Of a DNA stretch of 64,000 nt, positions 11,209-21,787 are shown piece after piece. The stretch covers positions 792,114-856,113 of the forward strand of contig LUVW01000001.1 of NCBI GenBank assembly GCA_001661515.1, written 5' to 3'. Every line of letters starts with the position of its first letter. Positions within the stretch are counted from its first letter, which is position 1. The position numbers and the translations under genes were made by a program. The DNA comes from Capniomyces stellatus. Lineage: Eukaryota; Kickxellomycota; Harpellomycetes; Harpellales; Legeriomycetaceae. The notes below the pieces were generated by a model that was not told the DNA's origin, did not search any database, and saw only the letters and a program-made list of their open reading frames with translations.

Positions 11209-14200
11209 TTAAAACTTTTTTGTGAAGCTGTTGATCTGCATCGAGTTTGAAATGTTGCGAATGTGGTTATTCCTTGGCGATATATTTTGATTTTGATCTT
11301 GATACTCAGTGTTGGAAGAGCTATCAAACATTCTGATGTTTTGGGTCTCTGGCGAGTGGGTGATGCTTAGATTTATTGTTTCCTTTCGGAGTTTGATAAA
11401 AAAGTTATTGTGTACTCTCCAACGATTAGCGTTCTTTTGCCAGTTGGTTCTAAAAGTGAACCCAAACATGATTCTTAACGAGTTGCAGTTTTGAATATTC
11501 AAATAGAATATTTGGCATCCAGGCTTGTAGTCTAGCGGGTTGTTTGTAACAAATTCTACCATCTTTGCGTGAAGATCAAGGATTTTTTTCTGCGGAGTGT
11601 CAAAATCGATATCAAGTTCTATCAAATGTATAAACTCCATAATGTTAGACACTTTGTACTTGATCTCATTGAAGAACAAAGACAAACTAATACTTTATGG
11701 CTTTTAAAAAAGCAAATGTGTACACAATTCCAACAAATCGCATTATGGCCTGAGCTGGCCAAAATAAAACGAGAATATACATTAATGGTTCGTAAAGCGA
11801 CAAAGGCACAAACTAAGAAACGGACTTTATCTTACCTAAACCTTCCCACTGACTCGTGGATCTTCTGTAATTTATAATAGGACAGGTAAGCAGGAACTGG
11901 TTTGGAATAACAACGTATTTGCCATCTGACCTGGTAAAAACTGTTGTAAGCAGTCTTATTTTATTAACATACATATTCTCGCCGCTGATCGATACATGAT
12001 CCCCTATTAGACATCATAACCGAATTATGATTGGATTTTATTCAACGTTGGAAAAAAAACTAATTCAAAGACTCAGATAATTCAAGGAGGCAGCCTGATG
12101 TATGTATGTATGTATGTAAATACACTTACCAACATCGTATGGATGACTCATAAACAAAAAGATAAAACACTCAAACGAAGATTTGCAGCTTGATCCGAAC
12201 ATAAAGCTCCACGCTAATCGAATTTTTATCAACAAAGCAAAGCAATTTTAAAATTTGTAAGTTTGATAGATAGTGCACCAATGAATATTGTAAATGTCGT
12301 GAAATAGTGGCTTACCAACCAACAGGGTAGCAATAGCAGTCACGTAGCTTAAGGGGTTATAGGATAAAACTATAAGCACCATGATGAATATAATCGAAAT
12401 AGCTAATGCGACTAAGAAGCTGTCAATTTTTTTTATAATCTGCGACAAGTCGCTAATGGCGTTATGGACTGTTTTTTTCTCAGTTGAAGCAAAAATAAAG
12501 ATTTCCTGAAACTCGGTCTTTGAAATATTGAAGTTTTTTTCCGGGTCAAATAGGTTGAATGCCTCCACAGCCTTTTCCCTGTCCTGAAAGTGGTTTAAAA
12601 AGTCTTCAACTGCCAAGTAGCCTTTGGACTTGTCAACCAGGAGAAAGTAGAAAATTTGGTTTGCTAACTTTCTAGAGGCGTTGTTTGAAACTATATCTTC
12701 CCCAAACTGGAAAAATTCGTGCGTGTAGTCATTGACTTGTTTAGGTGTGTTAGATACTGATATTCTTGAGGTACTGTCAAAATTGGTAGACTGTTCTTTT
12801 AGATTTTCGGATAACAAATCTTCTTTAAATCGCTTTATGAGTGCGGCTATTCTGTTATTGCGAACAATACGTTCCTTGTATTCGGTATGGTGAAAGGTAG
12901 TGTCTAAGTATTTACAAATAGTTTTGGTTGTTAGCTCAAGTTCTTGGATAAATTTCTATATACTTGAAAAGTATTTTTGCTTGTTATACGAAACAGATGA
13001 TAGAGAGTGTTCGCGAGAATGAGAGAAGAAAAAGTGTTTATGGCTAGCTATTAAAAATAAGGGAATCGTCTCTGTGCTTTATATAAATTAAATTCTTACC
13101 TAGCTTGTAAATCAACAGAGTCTCTAAACAAAACAAGATATAAGGGGGAAGCAAAAGAAAAATCAACAGTTAAAACCCGTCACTGCTTGCAAAGTGGCCA
13201 AAGTGACCAAAGTGGCTAAAATATCGAATAGTTTATACCAAACACTTACTTAATAGGAACACGACACAAGAAAACAATGCTACTAAAAGCAACTTAAACA
13301 CAAATTGATTCCAGGTTGTGGTTTCTCCAACAGCCACAGTAGCAAAAGCGCTCACTTGACTATCAAAAAAGTAAATAAACCAGACTAAGTTTGCCAAGGT
13401 GGTGACCAAGGTGGCCTTGATGCTTTTCTGGGTTGCCCCATAGATCTAACAAGAAATTATACCAGATAATACATTATTAAACTTTCTCTTTTATGGAGAA
13501 AACAAAAGAAAAAAAATCTTGGATCCAACTTGCAACTCAGTAACGGGCAGGTCAAAGTAAGTAAATAAATGGCCAGAGAAAGAAATATTTAAAATAGAGT
13601 AGTCAGACTAATTATCAACAAGCCAAAGTAATGCTTACCCTTGCAACTTTTAAGGACTTCATTTCATCTTTTGGAAATTTTTTGGCAACAATACGCGCGA
13701 TAATCCTGAAAAAAATATCCAAAACCTTGAACATGATTATTGAAAAGGACCACAGCGCTGCTGATATCAAAGACAAGCATGCTAGTGCCTGCAAAAAAGA
13801 GTTTGTTTTGTAATCCTTATCATCTTTATCCAAGTTCTTACGAAGATCAATGTCCTTGTACCATATTAAGACTACAGCCAGCGGAATAGCAAGTATCATG
13901 GAGCCCAGCAACATTGTACTTATTGTAGTTAAAGTTGATTTGATCATATTTGTTTCTTTAGACCGAATTGAAAATTCGTATACGCTGTCTGCGTATCCGG
14001 TGTATTCGTCATAGTCACTATCTGTACTGGGCGCTTCTCCAGGTTGCACTTTATCTTCTGCGTCCTGAACAATGCTTAGCTTTGAGTGCTCTGTCTTCTC
14101 GCTATTTACTATTTTTGCAACAGTAAAAGTGTGTGTTTAGCTTAATGGTTTACGCTACAATACAAACTGAATAACAAACCAACGCATATTATGCTATATC

Positions 14201-14291
14201 ATAGTGTAGCAAAACACGATATTTATCTGTCTATTCCATTTATTCTCTAGCCTTGCTTTTTTTTACCTTTACTTATTTCAGCGAGATCCAT
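11209..14291 (-). CDS. EF-hand MscS-type mechanosensitive ion channel, copy B
   Basis: Paralogue of copy A on the opposite strand. Eight exons (14291-14267, 14108-13639, 13445-13250, 13123-13100, 12903-12316, 12213-12130, 12003-11836, 11618-11209) join in phase to 654 residues. The Asp/Glu/Tyr-rich N-terminus (DSDYDEYTGYADSVYEFSIR) precedes the membrane helices. The linker reads FHHTEYKERIVRN. The EF loop is DPEKNFNISKTE, with Phe in place of the usual Gly at loop position 6. The pore end reads SHPYDVGDHVSI, and the beta domain contains VVIPNQFLLTCPIINYRRS, the clearest PN motif of the set. The C-terminal domain has FGFTFRTNWQ, followed by an Asn/Gln/Ser-rich tail of about 40 residues. Exon lengths 196, 24, 84 and 168 match the other copies exactly. 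Confidence 0.88.
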
Positions 14292-14684
14292 TGTGAGACT
14301 GGCGTTAGATATTTTGTAAATAGCTCATAAAGTGCGTACTAAGTTAAAGGTGTGTTCAGTGGTGATGAGGTAAACTATGTTCTGGAAGTTATTGAGCTTT
14401 AGAAAAATGGTCGTGCTTTTATGAAGGGAAGTCGAAGCTGCTCCTTTCTGTGTGTTTTTTTCTTCTTTTTTTTGCACAATATACATTTCCCTTTGATCCG
14501 GACCAGCTTTTAAGGCTCTGTACTTTTTCTGATTAACTATTTCTTTATTGCGTCTTTTTTTCAAATTCAAGGACGTGCCTTGATTGGATCACCTAGTTAA
14601 ATTACGTTTTAGGACCATAAATTTTGCAACGAAATTGATTCACATGAATTCATTTAGTGACCCATATCTCTTGGTATTACTACT

Positions 14685-15043
14685 TCAGATAATCAATTGG
14701 TCGTACTTGATTTGATTCTTTAACTGATACTGGACTGGAACTAAAAAAATATTAGCACATTACCAATATAAGTTGGTCATATTTGTATATTCACCATCTT
14801 GGTAAGGCCATTGGGTCATTTCTAGTTGTTATTACAAAGAGATATAAATTAAAAATAACCTGTATATCGAGTATTATGCAATCCCTCCCCCCGCCGCACT
14901 AAAACAAGTCGCACTTGGACCTCGTGGTTTTCATTGAGGTAGGGTAATTGGTTGCTCTGAACAAATAGCGGATGACTCGAGATAAGTGATACTGGTTCTT
15001 CCGAGATTTGCGTTGTCTGAGCACACCCGATATCTCCTCTCAT
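14685..15043 (-). CDS. Possible small spliced gene, unknown
   Basis: Two minus-strand segments, 15043-14860 and 14740-14685, join in phase through a GT-AG intron (donor ACAG|GTTATT, acceptor TTTTTTAG) into a 79-residue ORF. It contains SEEPVSLISSHPLFVQ and ENHEVQVRLVLVRRG and ends KYDQLII. The composition looks protein-like rather than random AT translation, and a still earlier exon at about 15100 (MNSINPT) is possible. I recognise no family. It lies just upstream of the copy B start, on the same strand. Confidence 0.3.
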
Positions 15044-15667
15044 CAAAATGGTTATACAATAGCTCTAAAAGAATCTTACGTGGGATTTATCGAGTTCATC
15101 GGGTATTTATATTCAATGATGTCGGCTCAAAACAATGTATAGGAGGCCTAGTGTGAAAAAAGCTGCAATTGTAAGGGAGGCCGGGAAAACGAATCAAAAT
15201 ATATCAGAGATCTACAATATGGCTACTCACTTTACTTAGTCAAAGAACGTCAGCAAAGCCTTGTATAATTGTTTATTGAATACCAAATACCACAACGCGC
15301 TTGAAAATGTGCATAATCTCGTTTGTTTTTGCAACTGAAAAAAAATAAAATAAGAGAAGACACTGGCCTGATATAACTTGAACCAAGTCTAAAGCGTGTC
15401 GCAACAAGTTGCATCCGCGCCAAACCAAGTCCTATAGAGTGAATACTTTTTCTTCCACTAGAATAGTAAAGTCTTATGTTTGTAGGAGTAAATCTCTATA
15501 AATGGTGCATGGTGTAACATGTTTATCGATTCAAATTTAGCCAAAACAAGCCAATTCTATAATTCTAAACAAGCGGTGTAGTAAAACCGTGTTGTGTATA
15601 AAAAGTAAGACATCCTTTATTAGTTCATTGCTGTGCTTTGATAAGAAAACAGCCTCTCTTTGCAAGC
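15044..15667. other. Intergenic region, no gene seen
   Basis: Between the unknown small ORF and the Dap1-like stop. AT-rich, no supported ORF or repeat. Confidence 0.35.
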
Positions 15668-16395
15668 TTAGTATTTGATGCTTCCAACAACTTCGTATTT
15701 TTTATCAAAGAACGAAACCCAACCATCCAAGGCTTCAATTTCATCCTGGTTTAATGTTGACAAATCGTACACTGCGTCGCCAAATTTGGGGATAAACTCA
15801 GTGGTCAAAGAGTTTTTGGCTAATGCCATAGTGGCATCTCGGCCAGCAAAACAACCATATGGACCCTCTATTGATATTTAGCAATATTTTGTCAACACCA
15901 TACATTCAAAAAAGAATTATCAAAATGTTTGTTTGTAGAGACCTATTACATCCTCTATTATCTTTATTGTTACAGCGGTGTCACACGCGTTATGTTGTGA
16001 CATTTAACTGTCAATTCTACAGCATGGTTTCGCTTGCTAACCGGACTGGACAAGCAGGGATTATATGTTGATTCATCTTTCGTGTTACCTTTTCCATAAA
16101 ACTGCTTCATTTGAGACACATCGTAAACTTTATTTTTAATTCCAATGAAAATCAGATTTGTAGGGTTATTCCCATCAAATTCTTTCAGCTGATCAAGATT
16201 GTACTCGCTGATCACAAGCTTGTCTGGATGCATCGGGGGCTCCATTTCGTAATTATTTCCGGATCCTGCTTTTAGGTATATTAGGTACAGTATTGTTATT
16301 GTAAGTAGTAGGATTATTAGGTGTGTGGGTTCAGATAGCTTTTTGATGAGAAAATCCGAAAAACACAGGTTGTCGACTGCTGCTGATTCCGACAT
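15668..16395 (-). CDS. DAP1: Cytochrome b5-like heme protein, Dap1/MAPR family
   Basis: Membrane-associated progesterone receptor (MAPR) family protein; yeast Dap1 and human PGRMC1 bind heme and support cytochrome P450 enzymes of sterol synthesis. Two exons (16395-16089, 15867-15668) encode 168 residues. One membrane helix (about residues 25-42, IILLLTITILYLIYL) is followed by the b5-like fold: KNKVYDVSQMKQFYGK, then across the intron EGPYGCFAGRDATMALA, the family's hallmark. The heme-ligand tyrosines of PGRMC1 are matched by the Tyr of VYDVS and others in this region. The C-terminus is WVSFFDKKYEVVG. An earlier in-frame start would add 19 residues; I chose 16395 because the shorter N-terminus fits the family. 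Confidence 0.93.
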
Positions 16396-19300
16396 AACTA
16401 TTGCTTTGCTACTTGGAAAGTGAAGTAAATATTCTATGTTGTATTTATTCAAATTGTAGATTTGGTTTTAAACTGCGAACATTCAAAATGAGGGTTTCAT
16501 TACGAGCAATCTACTTGTTTTAGATTTTTAGTTTTGGATCTTGCATTTTTGGAAATAATTAGCGGTTTTGAAAATAGGCAGAAAATAGTTTGATGTTGAT
16601 TTGATTTCCATGTTGTCCATGTAGTACACCCTATGAAGAAACCAATGGCGTCTGTCCTAAAATTAGCACTCATATTATCATGGTTTAGTTGTGTCATAAT
16701 TGGATAGATGATTTGTTTGCTTTTGTTCAACAAATGGTGAAAATTTTATGAAAATTCAATAATCACTCCTACCCACTAGGATTCTCCTTAAAACTTGATT
16801 TTTTTTCTTCATCTTTTTATTTATCTATTTGCTTTGCTGCTTGCCTAATTACCGACTCCTTAAATTAAGCAAGCTTGGATAGCAAAAGTGAAATCCACAA
16901 TTGCAGTAGTAAAGATAAATTTGAGTCACAACTTGACCAAAAAGAAAAGCTTTGCCTAGCTGATTTGGACTGTAAAGCCAGCTTTTTTTTCAATTTTTTT
17001 CATCTGTTAAAAATAATAGTTGACTATGATCAAATAAAACTTGGTTTTGTTTAGGCTCGAAACTAGGAACCGATGTTTTCCAAGCGCTTCAAATCAAATA
17101 AAACCTGTGCGTGCAATGTTTAGTAGAGTTTATTCAGATTATAAAATGCAAATATTCCAGTTTATTAAAGCAAAAAATGTCTGCAAAGTCAATTTTTTGT
17201 TTGCTTGGGCATTTATTACTTTATACGAAACACAAGGTTTTAATTTCCCTTACACATCATAAACTGTCACATCCTGCAAAACAAAGAGAAAAAAAACGTA
17301 TATTGCAAACAATAAAAAAGCACAAACAGAATTCACAAACGATGGGTTCTTGGACACCTTTTTATAGACGTTGGTGAATTGGTATGGCATTTTGAATTAT
17401 ACAGTTTTTTCCGACCCTCTGTCTCCCAAATGCCAGCTTTCTTGCTTCTTTTTGAATCTCTCTATCTTCTTCCCGTTAGTCTTGTAAATGCCATACCATA
17501 AAGTACGTCTATATCAGAACTACACATAAATCTGAATATTGATCCGAGTCTAAGTTCTGTTCATTGTTGCGGTAAGATGTTGGGAAAATCAAGAGTAAAA
17601 TAAAATAAAACCAAGGGTATATCGCGGAAGGAAGGGGAAAAGGCCAAGAGAAAGTGTTGGATTTTCTTGAACGAAAATAGTTAATCAAATTTCAATAAAT
17701 TAAAGAAAATAAACAATCAAATTGATTACTGAAAGATTCTCAATAATAAAAAAGACTACTAATATAGCTTTAAAGCCATTGTGGATTAATAATCCACATT
17801 TAACTGATGCAGATAAATTGATTCATAAACCAAATTTAGGAACAGTTTTTCAGAAAATAGCTTGAGATTCTAAATCGGCGGACATAAACCAATTCTATTA
17901 ATAATAGCCAAATAATTGGCAAAGAGGTGCTGTTAAAATTGCTGAGTTTTTACTAAAGCGTTATTCCATTTGTTGTACATATTAATGTATTTCTCAGTCT
18001 AGCCAACTTGTTTACTCATCAAGTAATCCAAATTCCCAAGCTTTCTAAAACTACAAGCTACTAATGTTGCTAATGTACACTTATTTATAGTTTGTTTGCT
18101 TTTCGAATCAAGGTTTGGTGTTTTATTGGGTTTCGAATCAAGTTTTGGGGTTTCTTTTTAGTTAGTATCGCTCTTATTTATAGCTTCTGATTATCAGTTG
18201 TCGAGTGTGAACTAAAATCAGATACAGGTAAAGTCGTTGGGGGGGGGAGAGGGGGGGAGGAGGGTTAGTAAACAAGTGAAATGCCAGATATTTTTAAACA
18301 AGATTCCGTTCTGTTTTTTATTTGCTATAATAATCAGGTATCAACAAAGCACTCGTTTTTGTATATCTTCACCTTTGCAACCTTTGCAACCTTTGCATGC
18401 TTGATTACCGAGGGGAGGGAGAAGGAAGGGATATTTGTTTGATTAGTGGATAGTTGCAATCACCAGATGCCATTTAAGCAAATAACAAAAATGTTAGTGG
18501 TGAGGGGAGTGCCGGGAAATATAGCTGGGAAAACAATTTTGTGAATTTGGCAGTTAATGGCGCTAATTAATGCTTATTGCTTAGTGCTTGATCTTTATTT
18601 GCTTGATTAGGTTTGTTAGCCATTTAGGCATTTTTTTTATTGGTAGTTTTTTTGTTTTTCTTTTGAATTTTATCGTTAGGAGGTTGGTGTCGAAATAATT
18701 GAAGAAATATTACCAATTCTAATTACTAAAAAAAGGATAAAAAATCAACAAAAAAAGGATTTAAAAAGACGATAAAGAGGTTGCGAAACAGAAGTGTTGT
18801 TGTACAAAGCCGAAAACAGCCATGTTGGGGGCTAATTACGTCTAGTAAATAGAGGCAAAGCAATAAAATCAATGAGTTAGTTGGCTTACGTAACATACTA
18901 CATATTTGGCTGAAAAGAAAATATTTTTTGGTGGTTTAATAGGTTTCTATATACAGGCTGAGCTAATGGATTTGTTTTAACCCAATTCATCTCGACGATT
19001 TGTTTCGATGATTCGTCTCGATGATTTGAATTGGTGAGTTAAAAAGAACAATTAGAGCCAAATGACTGAGCGTTGATTTATAGTGATGTAGATTTAGTTG
19101 ATAACAATAAGACAAAAAGCAATCATTAAAAAAAAATTGTTGATCACCACCAATTTGATATAAAGGAGTAAAAGTATCAAACATGTTATGATTCAACTTC
19201 AAGTTAAACAAACCCAACCGCTTGAATTATCAACCGCAATAGCACCATAATTAAAACTAGTTGTCTTTAAATACAGCCAAGTATTCTACATACAAATTAA

Positions 19301-19446
19301 CTTGGATTATATCGCTCTTACAGATACAAAACCGATTTAAAGAAACATATATAAGTTTTAGGGTCAAGCTACTATCAAAATCAAGGCTTCGGGTTAACTG
19401 AAACAGCGGCAAAAGAAAAAAGCAAAAAAAACGAATATAACGCAGT
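16396..19446. other. 3-kb intergenic region with a G-run and one possible exon
   Basis: Divergent interval between the Dap1-like gene (minus) and the GPI protein gene (plus). Mostly AT-rich. Two things stand out: a possible minus-strand exon pair within 17250-17508 (see findings) and a G-rich tract at 18239-18264. No other gene is supported. Confidence 0.35.
18239..18264 (+). repeat. G-run tract, possible G-quadruplex
   Basis: Runs of 9, 7, 2 and 3 G separated by AGA, A and A inside otherwise AT-rich DNA. The two long runs alone can supply four G-triplets. Function unknown. Confidence 0.5.
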
Positions 19447-21036
19447 ATGGTCTCAGCGAGTATAAAAAATCTGCTAGTGGTTTTACTGGCGGTAAACACA
19501 GTAGCACCCCAAGAGTATAACGATGACGAGCTGATAAGCAACCCAAATAGAAAACTAAGGGTCAAAATGAACCTAAACTACAGCGGCCCAGAGCTTTACA
19601 AAAGGGCTACACAAAGCACAGTAAGTATATATTTTTATTTCAAAGGATTCTTGCTTACTTTACAATGACTAAACCATTTATTGCTTTTTAAATAGGAATA
19701 TATAGAAATCACCTCAACTGAAAGCAGTACCCAAAGCACAATAGGTAACCAGCAATTCTTTTTTTTTTATATATTTACTTTACTGCAGCCACTGTTATAG
19801 CCATTGTTGGTATTCTCTTATATATATATAACAGGTCGAGTGCCCTATAAAAAGGCGTTGGCCTGAGACTATAAGACTCGCATTTCTAAACTTTTAATTT
19901 GTGTGTCACTACCAAGTCACTAAAGATGGCTCATATTGGCGGTCTAGTTTTACTACAAGATGCTGTTGTCGTTAACTAGTCAGCATTAACCATTAACCAA
20001 TCTAAACATATAAATGTACTCTTTTAATATAATTTTACTAGAATCGACTGAGGCCCAGTTTACTAGCTCGCCGGTAGAAGTTCCAACAAGTTCGGTAAGT
20101 AGCATACCGAATATTGGGGTTTTTGATTTAGAGGTAAACGGATATCAAAAATAAATAGTATTTACAACAACCACTTGACCTTGTATTCAAAGACAATGAA
20201 TTACAAACTAACACAACACATTACTGTATACCATTTGGTTATATGTATATTCATTTTAAAAAATAAAGCTGTCGGACCCATTGGATTTAGAAGGATCGAA
20301 AGAAAGCCTAGAAACCACCGAATTGTCTGCAGAATCGTCAACAACAGAGTCAACATTAACAACAGAATCAACAGAATCTTCGTCATCAACAGAATCAACA
20401 TCATCGTCATCAGTAGAATCAACAACAACATCATCTTCATTAGTAGAATCAACAACAACATCATCTTCATCAGTAGAATCAACAACAACATCATCTTCAT
20501 CAGTAGAATCAACAACAACATCATCGTCAACATTAACAACATCATCAACAGAACCATCGTTATCAACATCATCAACAGAATCATCATCATCAACAACATC
20601 AACAGCTACCACTTCACCAAATACAACTAAAGACACACCGATGGACCAAACAAAAACATCTGAAACCTCTACAGAATCCACTCCTGATAAAGCCTCTCCA
20701 AAGACTACTATCAGCAAGAACACAGGTACCAAAGTTGTAACCAAATCAGTAACCAAGCTAGTTACCTCAATAGATTCTTCCGGCACCGAATCTGTGTTGG
20801 AGTCTGTGTACGTTGTGGTTGAGGTAGGTGGTGATGAAGGTACAGACTCTGAAGATGATGAAGTAACTATAATCCTTATCACTCAAAACGATGGCTCTGT
20901 TGTCACTCAGTCTGTCAAAAAGCTTCAGGCTGGCACCACCATGTCCTCCGACCATTCTTTGGTTCGTCCTTCGCTATACCGTAGCATTCTCGCTTCAGCG
21001 GTTGCACTTTTTTTGGGGGTTATCATTAATTACTAG
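19447..21036 (+). CDS. Ser/Thr-rich secreted protein, predicted GPI-anchored wall protein
   Basis: Probable cell-surface or wall mannoprotein. Four exons (19447-19620, 19696-19744, 20042-20094, 20269-21036) join in phase to 347 residues. The N-terminus, MVSASIKNLLVVLLAVNTVA, is a signal peptide. The centre is almost only Ser, Thr and Glu, with four tandem TSSSSVESTT-type decapeptides, which suggests dense O-mannosylation. A Val/Asp-rich globular part follows (VTSIDSSGTESVLESVYVVV). The last residues form a hydrophobic tail (SILASAVALFLGVIINY) after small residues, as expected of a GPI attachment signal. No catalytic domain seen. It lies inside the MscS channel cluster, directly upstream of copy C. 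Confidence 0.8.
20398..20517 (+). repeat. Four 30-base tandem repeats in the Ser/Thr gene
   Basis: Units start at 20398, 20428, 20458 and 20488 and differ by one or two bases. Each encodes TSSSSVESTT or a one-residue variant (TSSSLVESTT), so copy number can change without a frameshift. Confidence 0.9.
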
Positions 21037-21787
21037 ATAGCGCTAATCCCAAACAATATAGATAAACGTATCGATTTAAAACCATCAGATTGTTTCTTAT
21101 TCATCTTTACTTGGTGCCATTTTGCTTCTATTAGCAGTTTTAAATACATACATTGTTCATAGCTACTTAATGTAACTGGCACTGCCATTTGTAATAATCC
21201 TAGTATTATGATTCATTCTTGTTGGCAACATATAAATACAAACCACAAATTAAACCAAAGTTAGCATGCATTGCATGTATCGCATGCGTCTTGGAGTAGA
21301 ATTATTAAAGTCAAACTTGATTCGGCACAGACATGTTTTTCCGTCCTGTTAGCCTTACCAATGGCTGTGTCGTTTTAAAAAACTGTGCATAAAAATGCGG
21401 TCAAGTCATGTCATATCTGGTTTGTAGTCACAGAATCATCGCTTTTCCACTATATCAATTCTCAAAATGCCATATATGCTTTGGTATGGCCGGAATTGTG
21501 TGATTTTTAGTGTTAGTGTTTGGTGAATAGCAGTGTTTTATAGTATTTTATAATATTGTTTGGTACTGTATGTTTTGTTTTGTTGTGTTGACTCTGTTGC
21601 CAATAAACTACACGAAAACATAAATAAATCAAGTAATAATAATTTAATATTTGATGTTCTATAAATTTATCCTAGACTTAAGTCATCCTCTTTTAACAAA
21701 TATTTTTATTTTTGGCCTTCTTTCTCCATTGTAGACTAGTCAAAAATATAACCAACAATAAAAATAATATAAAGCCGATAGATTACC
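21037..21787. other. Intergenic region upstream of MscS copy C
   Basis: AT-rich spacer. It contains a GCATGC-rich patch near 21264-21290 (GCATGC, TTGCATG, CGCATGCG), which is partly palindromic and could be a regulatory site. No gene. Confidence 0.35.

Noticed and set aside
20201..20882. Long minus-strand ORFs rich in Leu/Met or Asp/Val/Ser
   Set aside because: They are antisense translations of the Ser/Thr repeat exon; low-complexity DNA stays open in several frames.
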